From the NCBI RefSeq assembly GCF_002729955.1, contig NZ_PBYA01000032.1:1-64000 (forward strand): a stretch of DNA of 64,000 nucleotides. The letters are read 5' to 3'. Of the stretch, positions 44,374 through 53,125 are shown piece by piece. A program made the translations under genes and the position numbers. How positions within the stretch are numbered: the stretch's first letter is position 1; each line of letters begins with the position of its first letter. This stretch comes from Salinisphaera sp. Its GTDB lineage: Bacteria; Pseudomonadota; Gammaproteobacteria; Nevskiales; Salinisphaeraceae. The notes below the pieces were generated by a model. That model made no database searches, had not been told where the DNA came from, and worked only from the letters and a program-made list of their open reading frames with translations.

Positions 44374-44940
44374 TTACTCGAACGCGTCGCGTTGGTCGAG
44401 ATCGTAGACCAGGTTATTCGCGATCGAGACATACGCATTGCGTCGATAGCTCGCGTAATCGATAGGCAACCACTGCCACTCACTTGATTCACGCGTGTAC
44501 TGGAACATGTCCACGGGCTTGTTCCCCTTGAATAGGGTCACATTCGCGCTGTAAGTCTGGCTGTAATGCATCGGCAACGCGAAAAGCGTGGCGGCACCGA
44601 GCAGCATCTTGGTGAAACCCAGAAAGCCGCTATCGTGAAATACCGAGTCGGTTTCGATGACAAGCTTGTACGGCGCAAAGGCATTGTTCAGTTCGACGGT
44701 CTGGAACTTCCCACTACGCTGTAGCGTTTTCAGGAATCGCTCATGCACATCATCGCGCGTGGCGTAGCAGCCATATTGATGACAGGTCGTGCTCGTCGGC
44801 ACCTCGCCATTGTTCACCTGCAAACCCACGGAAGGCCAACGCCCATCTGGGTTCTTTGTGATCTCATACGTTGGATACGGACTGCTCACGGCGCAAGCCG
44901 AAAGCGACAGCGCGCCCCCTATAACAGACAACCGCTTCAT
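44374..44940 (-). CDS. Lipoprotein of unknown function
   Basis: A 188-residue protein with a short lipoprotein signal (MKRLSVIGGALSLSAC). The mature part includes CHQYGCYATRDDVHERF, LKTLQRSGKF and VELNNAFAPYKLVIETDSVF, and a hydrophobic segment FTKMLLGAATLFALPMHYSQ. Such lipoproteins with a beta-sandwich-like middle are common in gammaproteobacteria but uncharacterised. It appears to be a single-gene unit. Confidence 0.75.
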   Translation of the reverse strand: MKRLSVIGGALSLSACAVSSPYPTYEITKNPDGRWPSVGLQVNNGEVPTSTTCHQYGCYATRDDVHERFLKTLQRSGKFQTVELNNAFAPYKLVIETDSVFHDSGFLGFTKMLLGAATLFALPMHYSQTYSANVTLFKGNKPVDMFQYTRESSEWQWLPIDYASYRRNAYVSIANNLVYDLDQRDAFE

Positions 44941-45112
44941 TCGATCCCCCTATGCGGACAACGCGTCCGCGCAGAATTAAACGAGGTTGCGGGTACCAGG
45001 TCAAGCGTTTTTTACAGGCTTGGATAAGGTGTCTCAGGTGATTGTATTTGCGGATCTTTTCGCCGCATAGCGGACGCACTGCTGATCCCTCATACAAACC
45101 TGTCTCGAAGAC

Positions 45113-46099
45113 TCACGCGTGCGTTTTCGGGGTCGAGCCTCTCAACCGTTTCGCATAGGTTTTCGCCAGCAACGCGCCCACCACGATCTGGATCTGGTTG
45201 TAGACCATGATGGGCAGCACGATCATGCCGAGTGCCGGGTTCCCGGCAAAAAGCACGTTCGCCATGGGCAGACCCGAGGCCAGACTTTTCTTCGAGCCGC
45301 AAAATACCGCGGCGGTTTCGTCCGCGAGGTCGAAGCCGAGTCGTCGCGAAAGCACCATCGCGATGCCGATCATGGCCGCGAGCAAGACCGCGCAAAGGCC
45401 GATTGCGAGTGCAATAGCCGTGACCGGCAAGTCCCGCCAGAGACCGCTGGCCACCGACTTCGAAAACGCGGCGTAGACAATCAGCAGGATTACCGCCTGA
45501 TCATACCGAGCAGACAGCGTGTGATGCCGGTCCATGAAGCCGGCCACCCACGGCCTGATCGCCTGGCCCGCGGCGAAAGGCATGAGCAATTGCAAGACGA
45601 TATCCCGCAAGGCATCGCCCACGGCGAACGCGTCACCGCCGGCCGTCTGGGCGAGAAGCATCAGCAGAAAAGGGGTCATCATCATGCCGAAGACATTCGA
45701 GGCCGCTGCACTGCAGACCGCCGCAGGCACATTGCCGCCGGCCATGGCCGTGAACGCGATCGACGAAGAAACAGCAGACGGCAAGGCACCAAGGTACAGA
45801 AAGCCGAGGGCCAGTTCGGGCGGTATCCAGACCGGCGCCAGCGCCGATGCGGGCAGCACAACGATCGGAAAGCAGACAAAGGTGATCGCAAAGATCAGCA
45901 GGTGCAGCCGCCAGTGTGCGGCGCCGGCGCGCACCGACGCGCGCGACAGCGCGGCACCGTGGATAAAGAACAACAGCGCGACTGCGACCTTCCCGGCGAA
46001 CCCAATCATGGCCGCGGCGTTGCCGTGCGCAGGCATGAGCGCAGCGAGCACAATCGCGCCCAGCAAAAGCATCGTGAACCCGTCGATATAGCGACGCAT
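45113..46099 (-). CDS. Bile acid:sodium symporter-family transporter (SBF-like)
   Basis: A 328-residue membrane protein of about ten spans. It has LLFFIHGAALSRASVRAG, the family region FLYLGALPSAVSSSIAFTAM, and VFCGSKKSLASGLPMANVLF, matching the SBF-like group related to eukaryotic SLC10A7. Substrate unknown. It begins three bases after the GntR regulator's stop on the same strand, so the regulator probably controls this transporter. Confidence 0.88.
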   Translation of the reverse strand: MRRYIDGFTMLLLGAIVLAALMPAHGNAAAMIGFAGKVAVALLFFIHGAALSRASVRAGAAHWRLHLLIFAITFVCFPIVVLPASALAPVWIPPELALGFLYLGALPSAVSSSIAFTAMAGGNVPAAVCSAAASNVFGMMMTPFLLMLLAQTAGGDAFAVGDALRDIVLQLLMPFAAGQAIRPWVAGFMDRHHTLSARYDQAVILLIVYAAFSKSVASGLWRDLPVTAIALAIGLCAVLLAAMIGIAMVLSRRLGFDLADETAAVFCGSKKSLASGLPMANVLFAGNPALGMIVLPIMVYNQIQIVVGALLAKTYAKRLRGSTPKTHA

Positions 46100-46102
46100 C
46101 GC

Positions 46103-46780
46103 CTAACCCTCGGAGGTCAGCGCCGCGAGCGACGGCGCCAACAGCTGTCGAGCTGCGGACTCGGCGGCTTCGATGTCACCAGCGCTGATCGCATGCAGCA
46201 GCACTTCGTGATCGGCCTGTGTCGGCTCGGGCAGATCGAGGTCGATCTCCGTGCGTTCGATCGTGTTGCGGATCGCGCGGGCAAAGTAGGCGTAGAGATC
46301 GGCCAGCGCGCTGTTGTGTGCGCTGGCCACCACGGCATGATGAAATCGCTCGTCGTGATCGATGCGCTCACACAAGTCCATGCCGGCATCGCGTCGCGCA
46401 TCTAGCGAACGGCGCATTTCCTGCAAGTCGGAATCATCTCGTCGCGCGGCCGCCAGTCTTGCGGCCTCTACCTCCAGGGTCAGCCGTACTTCGATCCGAT
46501 CCCGCAACGCCGCTCGATCGATCCGGCGCAACGTCTCGCCCGGATCGTATTGAGCACGCACGTAGGTGCCATCGCCCTGCCTGACACGGAGCAAACCGAC
46601 ATGCGCCAGCACTCGCACGGCCTCTCGGACCGTATTCCGGCTCACCCCCAACTGCTCGGACAAAACCGACTCCGTTGGAATGCGTTCGTCGACGCGCCAC
46701 TGCTTCGTCTCGATCGCCTGCCTGATGCTGGCGATCACGGTTTCGACCAACGACCCACGCTGTACCGGTGCCAGACCCAT
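46103..46780 (-). CDS. FadR-subfamily GntR transcriptional regulator
   Basis: A 225-residue regulator with an N-terminal winged helix (RIPTESVLSEQLGVSRNTVR, EAVRVLAHVGLLRVRQGDGT) and a C-terminal all-helical FCD ligand domain (RIDHDERFHHAVVASAHNSA, with His metal/ligand residues). ATG at 46780 has GGAG 8 bases upstream; a TTG at 46792 is rejected. The FCD domain usually binds small organic acids. Its neighbour, the SBF-like transporter, suggests regulation of uptake of such a compound. Confidence 0.9.
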   Translation of the reverse strand: MGLAPVQRGSLVETVIASIRQAIETKQWRVDERIPTESVLSEQLGVSRNTVREAVRVLAHVGLLRVRQGDGTYVRAQYDPGETLRRIDRAALRDRIEVRLTLEVEAARLAAARRDDSDLQEMRRSLDARRDAGMDLCERIDHDERFHHAVVASAHNSALADLYAYFARAIRNTIERTEIDLDLPEPTQADHEVLLHAISAGDIEAAESAARQLLAPSLAALTSEG

Positions 46781-47352
46781 AGCGATCTCCAATAAGCCTA
46801 TGAGCCAATCATCCTACCTTTAGATCGAAAACGCAACGGACTTTGGTCGTGGTGAGGCTGTCGAAACGTGCCGAGTGACTATGCGGCCAAGAAAAACACC
46901 GAATAGGCTTAATTTTCCTGACGTTCGGGCGCGTGCGCCCATGGCCGATTGCGACCCACAGCGGACTACATTGATTCCTTGGCCGACCCGACGCTTGACA
47001 CGATAGGCGGATCTGCGAGATATAGTTTGGCACCCCATGCCCGCTACCTGAATTCGGCGAATTGAGTAACGGCGGTCAGAGGCTTAAGAACGCTACCGAA
47101 AGCGCCCGGCTTGGTAGACACTACCGATCCTCTTATAGGGTGCGCCCTCTACCCACCAGCGCCTCAGCATCGACATCTTGAAGCGTGATTCGTGGTGTGT
47201 AAGTCGCCCGATCCCATCGACCCAGCCCAAAGCGGTGCAACCATGTGGATCAGCAGTGGCATTCGAGCCGCCGTGTCCCCACGCGGGCTTAGCCATCCTC
47301 GACGGCGCAATCGTAGTGATGCGACTTGAGTTCTCGGAACGTGGTCTGTTCC
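46781..47352. other. Intergenic region at the start of the defence island
   Basis: About 570 bases. A minus-strand frame (47093-47356) gives HHESRFKMSMLRRWWVEGAP near its end, with no known family and no convincing start. Nothing else is supportable. It separates the GntR/SBF pair from the defence genes. Confidence 0.3.
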
Positions 47353-49614
47353 TCAATGTCGCTCAGTTGCGGCAAGCCCTTCTATAGTTCGTTCCTTCCA
47401 TTGAAGCACTAGGCGCAGCCCATCGTGGCCGCAGATCAATAGCACTCCAGGCATGAGGAAGGGCTGTCTGCGTTGTGCGATCCAAGTCAATAGGTCTAAA
47501 TCTTGATTGCTTGGATTGCTATTCGCGCCGGACGGATGAGTGTGCCATTCACCAAGGTAAGTGACATGACGCCTACTTACGCGCTCGGCCTCGCCGATTG
47601 AGTGTCGAACGCCTCGCACACCTCGGTCGAAATATGAGCGATCGGTCTTACTATCTGTTGGACTCAATAAGGCCACTGTAATGAAGAGTGTCCGGCGCGA
47701 TAAATCATAACTGCCCAAAAGTATTCCGCCAGTTTCAACCGCGCCATCCGCTCGAGCCGTCTCTACAGCAGCCCTTACACTTGATGAAACTAAGACTTTC
47801 CAGTCGCCGAGATCGAACCGATCGAATGGATGTATATGTTGGCGCTCAACCGTTACTGCCCCGGTAGCGTTTAGTGACCAGATCTTGATACTCGTCTCTT
47901 CTGATTCGTGTGTCGCAACGATGTCTTCAGCAGCAAGACCGGCAAAAATTGCCATGCGCGCTTGTGGAATCGTAACGCTAAGATTCCGACAACTACCGAG
48001 TTGAACCTGGCCAGGCGTGGCCAAGTGATCTTGCAGATTTTCGTTCTCGACAAGCATCGCGTAGTAAGCGGCCTCGATCTCACCGCCTCGGCCCCGTCTA
48101 CCAATTCCTTCATGCATTGCGACGAGTGCCGTCCCGCTCGGATTAACGAAGTAGGAACTGACGGGAGACTCGAAATCCGTACTGGCGGCAAGCCAACGCG
48201 CCGCACGAACTGACGCGCTGAAGTCGATGACTCGCTCTGCGGTCGACAGCGCCTCTAGCGCAGGCGGCGGCATATTTTCATAACCAACCGCTGCGTGAAA
48301 GCCGGTCGCGAGCTTGGTTTGAAACAGTTGACAGATCTCCTCGCCAACAACTTCTGCCTTCGAGTATCCGATCCAGCTACCCGACGCGGCATGCCGTGCG
48401 AGGTTGTGCGGCGCGATAAAGTCCTGATCGATCAATGAGCATGTCGATTGACCCATTCGCGCAAGGTTCATAACGGCTTGGGACCCGAGCGCACCAAGAC
48501 CGATCGCTGCCAAAGTCGGAGTTGGCGCTTCGGCGTACCCGCTCGTGCGGCGCGCCAGACTCGGCGAGAATCCATCGACAACATCGAGAGGCAAGACCTG
48601 TTGCGATTTTTGCAACTCGAAATCGGGCTGCTTTTGAAGCAGACGTGCTATCTCACCGCCGCCTTGGGCCACGAGGCCAAGCGACTTGGCGACATCGAGT
48701 AGCGTCAGCTTAGAATTGAGGAAAGCTCTTGTCGTGGTCGCGCCAGCTCTCCGTCCGGCATCGGTCAACGGCGTTGTAATTAAAAGTAAAAGGCTTTGCT
48801 GTATCAGCGTTCTAGCCTCTGGATCGGTTAAATCGGCTGGTAATATTTTCTCGATTTCACTGGTTAGGTCGACTCCAAGTTCCCCGTATATCTCGATCAA
48901 TTCGGACAAATTCGACGGCAGATCGATCATCGACCCATGCCTCGTCGACTTAGTGAGTATGTGGCTGCAGGCGTATTGAGGAATACCCGCATTCGGGGCG
49001 CAAGCCGAGGGACATAGAATAATCGGCGAATAAGGATGCTCAGTACGACGAAATGCGACGTATGAGCGGCTCGCTGCTCGATCGAAATCCGGCGGCAAGA
49101 ACAGTGTCAAGAATGACGGCGCCAATGCCGGATCGAGTGGCTGATCCTCGCCATGGAGCTCGCCGTAAGCACTCTTTTTCATCCACCATCGCACACGCTC
49201 GACTAGCATGGCAGGGTTATACAAGTGAGCGATATCTTCTGCCGGCGCGTCGAAGAGACAAAGAGATCGCCGCAGCCCGCGAAGGTTCAAGTTCAGATGC
49301 GGCAGTTGCTGCGGAAAGTCCGAACGAATCGGAAAGACTGACGGCATGGTTCGATGGCCGCCCGTGACCATTGCAACCGGTTCCCATTCACGCACATCGT
49401 TTAGGCATTCAGCTTGGCCAAGCTCGATGTAGACTTGGACGACGACAGCTTCTGCTGGGTCATCGGCACTTCGATAGCAACTGACTAAAGAACAGCCTTC
49501 ATAGCTTTCCAATGACGCCAATTCGACGAGCGCCCGCAAGCCGTCGTCCGACAGATCATCGGACGCAATTTCGCGAAAACTAGCGCCGGTTAGTCCAGAT
49601 AGATCAGTAGCCAT
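47353..49614 (-). CDS. E2-E1-JAB fusion protein (bacterial ubiquitin-like conjugation)
   Basis: A 753-residue protein with three parts. Residues about 1-250 resemble an E2-like fold, although the catalytic Cys is not certain. Residues about 370-560 are an E1/ThiF domain with the nucleotide loop LAAIGLGALGSQAVMNLARM. Residues about 620-745 are a JAB/JAMM isopeptidase: ETGGILLG and EWHTHPSG...SNQDLDLL, giving the E, H-x-H and D zinc ligands. Such fusions belong to bacterial antiphage systems with ubiquitin-like chemistry. Its start overlaps the metallo-hydrolase gene by 11 bases, in an operon with a patatin gene. Confidence 0.85.
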   Translation of the reverse strand: MATDLSGLTGASFREIASDDLSDDGLRALVELASLESYEGCSLVSCYRSADDPAEAVVVQVYIELGQAECLNDVREWEPVAMVTGGHRTMPSVFPIRSDFPQQLPHLNLNLRGLRRSLCLFDAPAEDIAHLYNPAMLVERVRWWMKKSAYGELHGEDQPLDPALAPSFLTLFLPPDFDRAASRSYVAFRRTEHPYSPIILCPSACAPNAGIPQYACSHILTKSTRHGSMIDLPSNLSELIEIYGELGVDLTSEIEKILPADLTDPEARTLIQQSLLLLITTPLTDAGRRAGATTTRAFLNSKLTLLDVAKSLGLVAQGGGEIARLLQKQPDFELQKSQQVLPLDVVDGFSPSLARRTSGYAEAPTPTLAAIGLGALGSQAVMNLARMGQSTCSLIDQDFIAPHNLARHAASGSWIGYSKAEVVGEEICQLFQTKLATGFHAAVGYENMPPPALEALSTAERVIDFSASVRAARWLAASTDFESPVSSYFVNPSGTALVAMHEGIGRRGRGGEIEAAYYAMLVENENLQDHLATPGQVQLGSCRNLSVTIPQARMAIFAGLAAEDIVATHESEETSIKIWSLNATGAVTVERQHIHPFDRFDLGDWKVLVSSSVRAAVETARADGAVETGGILLGSYDLSRRTLFITVALLSPTDSKTDRSYFDRGVRGVRHSIGEAERVSRRHVTYLGEWHTHPSGANSNPSNQDLDLLTWIAQRRQPFLMPGVLLICGHDGLRLVLQWKERTIEGLAATERH

Positions 49615-50734
49615 GTCCGGCTCGCGGTGCGACTTCGTCGCCCGCTATGCCTGAGGCCGGAACGCCAAGCGCCTTTTTCGAAGCCCCCTTCGAACCGATT
49701 TCTATTTCGATCGGCTTAGGCTCGCTGTTATTAGGGTGCTCCATCGTAACCAGCATATGCTCTCGCTTAACGACATCCTCTCGGTAGTAGTTGGCTGCCT
49801 GACGATGCGGGGGTTGATCATCGTCTGCTTCAGACCCTTCGGACGGAATCGGCCAGCTGGACGAGACTACGTAGCCATTCTTCTCGCCTTGGTCTTCGCA
49901 AAGCCAGCGGATTTGCTCGGTCGGCTCCGTCTTCCGAGTCCCTTTGTTCGGACCGATCGATAAGTAAGAACAATGGTGTGGTAGCTTGTATATATTCCAG
50001 TGCAAACGATTATCGTTTTCGTGGTGTTTCGTAATATCCACGATCTCGGCCAAGACTTCGTGCTTTACATCGGCAGCAAAAAGCACGTCGGTGTCATAGG
50101 AGCCTTCTCGGAATCGCATCTGGAATACAAGCGAATCACCATTGCGATCTTCGATCCCATTCTCGTCGCTACGCGTCGCGTGCGGCGAATGTGCGAAGGC
50201 TTCAACCGCATCCTGCGCGATCGTAAGACCAGGCACCCGCTTACCGGCATCGACGATACAGTCCTGACGATCTTCAACTGACAAACCGTTTTCCTCGAGC
50301 CAATCTCTCAGTCGCGCTGGCCTCGAGAAAACAACGATCCCTTCACCCTTTCTTAGACGGTGCCGAGCTTCTTGGCGAATTGCCCGAGCATCCCCGGCCA
50401 CGCCCTCTTCGGTTATAGCAGCTGCAGGAACCCAGAGCGTGCGAATTTTCTTCCGTCCTTCACCCTGATACTTCTTAGCGTGATCCAGCCAAAAGTATTC
50501 GGAAGAACGCTTGCAATGGTCCGTGTCGAGATGACTGAAGGCTACAATACGGTACTCCTCGACACCGGCTTCTTCGAAATCCTCTGACAAAAGCGAAGTC
50601 AGGTCGCAACGTTTATCGCTGTCGTCGCCTGTATCGGCCATATCCGCGAAATCGACGAGCATACGCTCTCCGCTTTGCAGCTCAATCAGACAAGTGTCTG
50701 CGCTCCCAACCGGGAAAAAAGTTAGCTTAGTCAT
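49604..50734 (-). CDS. Metallo-beta-lactamase-fold hydrolase (ComEC-like)
   Basis: A 376-residue soluble enzyme. It starts MTKLTFFPVGSADTCLIELQ and has AFSHLDTDHCKR (HxDxDH metal site), VLFAADVKHEVLAEI and YKLPHHCSYLS, the same order as the hydrolase domain of ComEC. Substrate unknown. In published surveys of bacterial E1/E2/JAB operons, an MBL-fold hydrolase is a recurrent partner. It lies between the patatin gene and the fusion gene, overlapping the latter. The lower-GC, Glu/Asp-rich C-terminus is loosely conserved. Confidence 0.83.
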   Translation of the reverse strand: MTKLTFFPVGSADTCLIELQSGERMLVDFADMADTGDDSDKRCDLTSLLSEDFEEAGVEEYRIVAFSHLDTDHCKRSSEYFWLDHAKKYQGEGRKKIRTLWVPAAAITEEGVAGDARAIRQEARHRLRKGEGIVVFSRPARLRDWLEENGLSVEDRQDCIVDAGKRVPGLTIAQDAVEAFAHSPHATRSDENGIEDRNGDSLVFQMRFREGSYDTDVLFAADVKHEVLAEIVDITKHHENDNRLHWNIYKLPHHCSYLSIGPNKGTRKTEPTEQIRWLCEDQGEKNGYVVSSSWPIPSEGSEADDDQPPHRQAANYYREDVVKREHMLVTMEHPNNSEPKPIEIEIGSKGASKKALGVPASGIAGDEVAPRAGHGY

Positions 50735-50792
50735 ACACTATCATTTTTATTTTCGGTCTTAATGCATGTTTTTGGGCATTGTTAGCCAATAT

Positions 50793-52013
50793 TCAAGACG
50801 AATTCCTTGGCTGGCCCCTATTTTCTACAAGTTCCGGATTGTGCTGACGCAAAACAGCTAGCGTCACTTGCTCGCCGCGCTTCGAAAGCCGATCGATCCA
50901 CACATCTGACATCGCATTGAAATTCGTAGGGTAGGCGTCAACTTCTTCGCGTTTCACCAGATCGGAAGGAGCATTTTCGAGTCGTTCGTCAGCTTGGCCG
51001 AGATACGGCAGAACGATGGCGGACAGCCTGCCGGCATCGCGTAAGTCGTAGAGGCGATTTAATGCCGCATTTTGAGCACGGTCGAACGTCGTATAAAAGC
51101 TTGAGATGATTCGGCCCCAGAACGTGACAGTCGGCGCCCCAAGCCGTAATCCGTAACCTGCGCGGCAGGCGATAATTATGTCGGGCTTCGGAATTGAAAC
51201 ACTGATTGCAGGATGGCGATCTGGCCATAGCGGTGCGAGGCCCAGATTGTCGTAAATTCCGCCGTCAGTCAGAGTCACTCGTTCAGTTCGCGAGCTGCCA
51301 TCACGACTATTGAATATGTAAGCGTCATCCAACGCCGGCAGCAGAAGCGGATAGGCAGCCGATGCAACCACTGCACGCGCAATTCGGATTCGGTCAGGAT
51401 TGACTTTGCCATAACGCCAGCAACCACTCTGTTCTGGGCTGAAATAGAACGCCGTACCCGTTCGCAGTTCAGTTGCGACGGCAACGAATTTCGGCTTTCG
51501 GTCAGAAATGTCTTTTAGTTCCTGGCCATGAAAGAGAAAACGGTCGAAGGTCTCTTCTAAGATCGTTGTTCGGCTCGCTGTTCGGCGCGGAACAGACCGT
51601 GGCATACGCTGTTCCTTCGCTAAGCCGATCAATGTGAACAGCCGAAAGGAAATCCAACTTAACGGCGCCATCGAGAGCCGGAGCAGGCTTCGTACCGCGA
51701 GTTCAAGCCGGCATAGCACAGCTTTGAGACCTTCACGTGACGTCAGCGCAATGCGAATAGAAGGCTTGACGAATCCGCGACGCAGAGTTCGTCTTACCTC
51801 ATTCTCGAAACTCTCGAAGGAGCCGTCGTGTGTGACGTAGATCGCTCCGATGACAGAACCGCCCGAAACGCAAGATAAAACATCCAGGTCCGTTAGCAGA
51901 CCACACTTATTCAACGCCCGTAGGCAGCCTAGATGGAAGGCCATCGCACGCGCGCCCCCGCCGGAGAGACTCACAGCGATGATTGGTTTCGATTCGGCGT
52001 TAGACGCGGTCAA
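50793..52013 (-). CDS. Patatin-like phospholipase, probable effector
   Basis: A 406-residue lipid hydrolase. The oxyanion loop is SLSGGGARAMAFHLGCLRAL; the nucleophile is in VLSCVSGGSVIGAIY; and the catalytic Asp is in LTDGGIYDNLGLAP. A TTG start at 52013 has GGGGAG ahead of it. Phospholipases of this fold kill infected cells by degrading membranes in several antiphage systems. As the first gene of the patatin/MBL/E2-E1-JAB operon it is the likely effector. No CD-NTase was seen, so this is not plain CBASS. Confidence 0.87.
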   Translation of the reverse strand: MTASNAESKPIIAVSLSGGGARAMAFHLGCLRALNKCGLLTDLDVLSCVSGGSVIGAIYVTHDGSFESFENEVRRTLRRGFVKPSIRIALTSREGLKAVLCRLELAVRSLLRLSMAPLSWISFRLFTLIGLAKEQRMPRSVPRRTASRTTILEETFDRFLFHGQELKDISDRKPKFVAVATELRTGTAFYFSPEQSGCWRYGKVNPDRIRIARAVVASAAYPLLLPALDDAYIFNSRDGSSRTERVTLTDGGIYDNLGLAPLWPDRHPAISVSIPKPDIIIACRAGYGLRLGAPTVTFWGRIISSFYTTFDRAQNAALNRLYDLRDAGRLSAIVLPYLGQADERLENAPSDLVKREEVDAYPTNFNAMSDVWIDRLSKRGEQVTLAVLRQHNPELVENRGQPRNSS

Positions 52014-52216
52014 AAGAACTCCCCCCTAGAATCAGTCGTTGTTGCCAACCGTCTCTCGGATTGCTAGCCGAGCAATCTCCTATCCCAGAACATTGGTACT
52101 ACTGATACAAATCAGGCTTTTGGGTTTTGGGCAAACTATCGAGGTTCAGACCCTAAGGGATCCCAACACAATCTTGCTAAATATGAAGCAGCAAGGTTTC
52201 TTAGTTGGACTTACCC

Positions 52217-53125
52217 CTATCCGTAAACAGTCACTTGAGTGAGATCGACCATCCGCATCGTGACACGCGCAGCCATCAAGGACTCTTGCGAGACCCCACC
52301 GCCGGCCTGACCCAGCCAGTCGATATACTCGAGAAGCGCTGGACAGGTGGATTGTGCGCGAGCATGCAGCCCATGGAATTGACGCATCTGGCGCAGCATC
52401 AGATCACGAGAAGGTGTGATCTCCGATCGACCGAGGGCGGCCAGGTCGGGCAACCAGGCGTGGTCAGCCTGCATCGAAATCAGATCAGAAAGACCCGCCG
52501 GATCGAAGTCGGGGGCATGGCGCAGTTTCACCTGAAACTCTGGCCGCATACGCGTCGCCCAGACCTGCCCATAAGGAAACGCTGGCGCACTGCGCAGCAC
52601 CAGAAGCCCGCGGCCAGACCGGGCCCCACCCAATTCAGCGTCATCTAGCGTTAAGGCAAGAAAGGGCTCGTAGTTCTCGACGAGGAGCAGCCAATCAGCG
52701 TCAAGCTCGCATGGCACCTCATTTCGCAGGACATGGAAACGACCGCCACCGCGACTGACGCCCTCCCCGTTCAGACGCGCTGTGCCGTCGCCGGCCGCCG
52801 CCACGGCCACCAGGCCCGAACTACGCGCGACTGGGCTCGCGCCGATCTTCTCGCGAACCAGGTGTCTTGCCGTCTGCGTGCGGGTGCCACCCGGCACCAT
52901 CTCGATCGCCCCGGAGGCGTCATGAGTCTGCCCATCCAGCCAGCGGCGTATGATCCGAATGTCTGTGTCGTCGAAGGTCACCGCTCGACCGGCAATGCTG
53001 CCGACTTTTGCGTTAGACACCAGCGCACGCGTACCGCCGCTATAGGGCACGCGTTGAGGCACACCGGCCTCGTGATCGCCAAGGATCTGTCGGGCGGCGT
53101 CGATCGCCTGGTGCAGGCGTGTCAT
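52217..53125 (-). CDS. JetD/MksG-like TOPRIM nuclease subunit (Wadjet)
   Basis: A 302-residue protein. A TOPRIM-type core is suggested by WLLLVENYEPFLAL (acidic VEN motif) and HAPDFDPAGLSDLISM (DxD motif), with an N-terminal region of unknown fold. It is shorter than typical JetD proteins of about 380-400 residues. It is the last gene of the SMC operon, its start overlapping the previous gene in ATGA. In Wadjet, this subunit cuts circular plasmids after loop extrusion. The identity is inferred from position plus motifs. Confidence 0.68.
   Translation of the reverse strand: MTRLHQAIDAARQILGDHEAGVPQRVPYSGGTRALVSNAKVGSIAGRAVTFDDTDIRIIRRWLDGQTHDASGAIEMVPGGTRTQTARHLVREKIGASPVARSSGLVAVAAAGDGTARLNGEGVSRGGGRFHVLRNEVPCELDADWLLLVENYEPFLALTLDDAELGGARSGRGLLVLRSAPAFPYGQVWATRMRPEFQVKLRHAPDFDPAGLSDLISMQADHAWLPDLAALGRSEITPSRDLMLRQMRQFHGLHARAQSTCPALLEYIDWLGQAGGGVSQESLMAARVTMRMVDLTQVTVYG

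Noticed and set aside
45119-46405. 428-codon plus-strand frame opposite the SBF transporter and GntR genes
   Set aside because: Composition is Arg/Gln/His-rich, as expected for an antisense shadow in GC-rich DNA. The minus-strand genes have clear families.
47093-47356. Possible 87-codon minus-strand gene
   Set aside because: No family, no ribosome-binding site, and an unusual amino-acid mix. Left as intergenic.
47353-52013. Classical CBASS operon
   Set aside because: A patatin effector and E1/E2/JAB parts are present, but no CD-NTase gene is seen. The metallo-hydrolase fills the slot instead.
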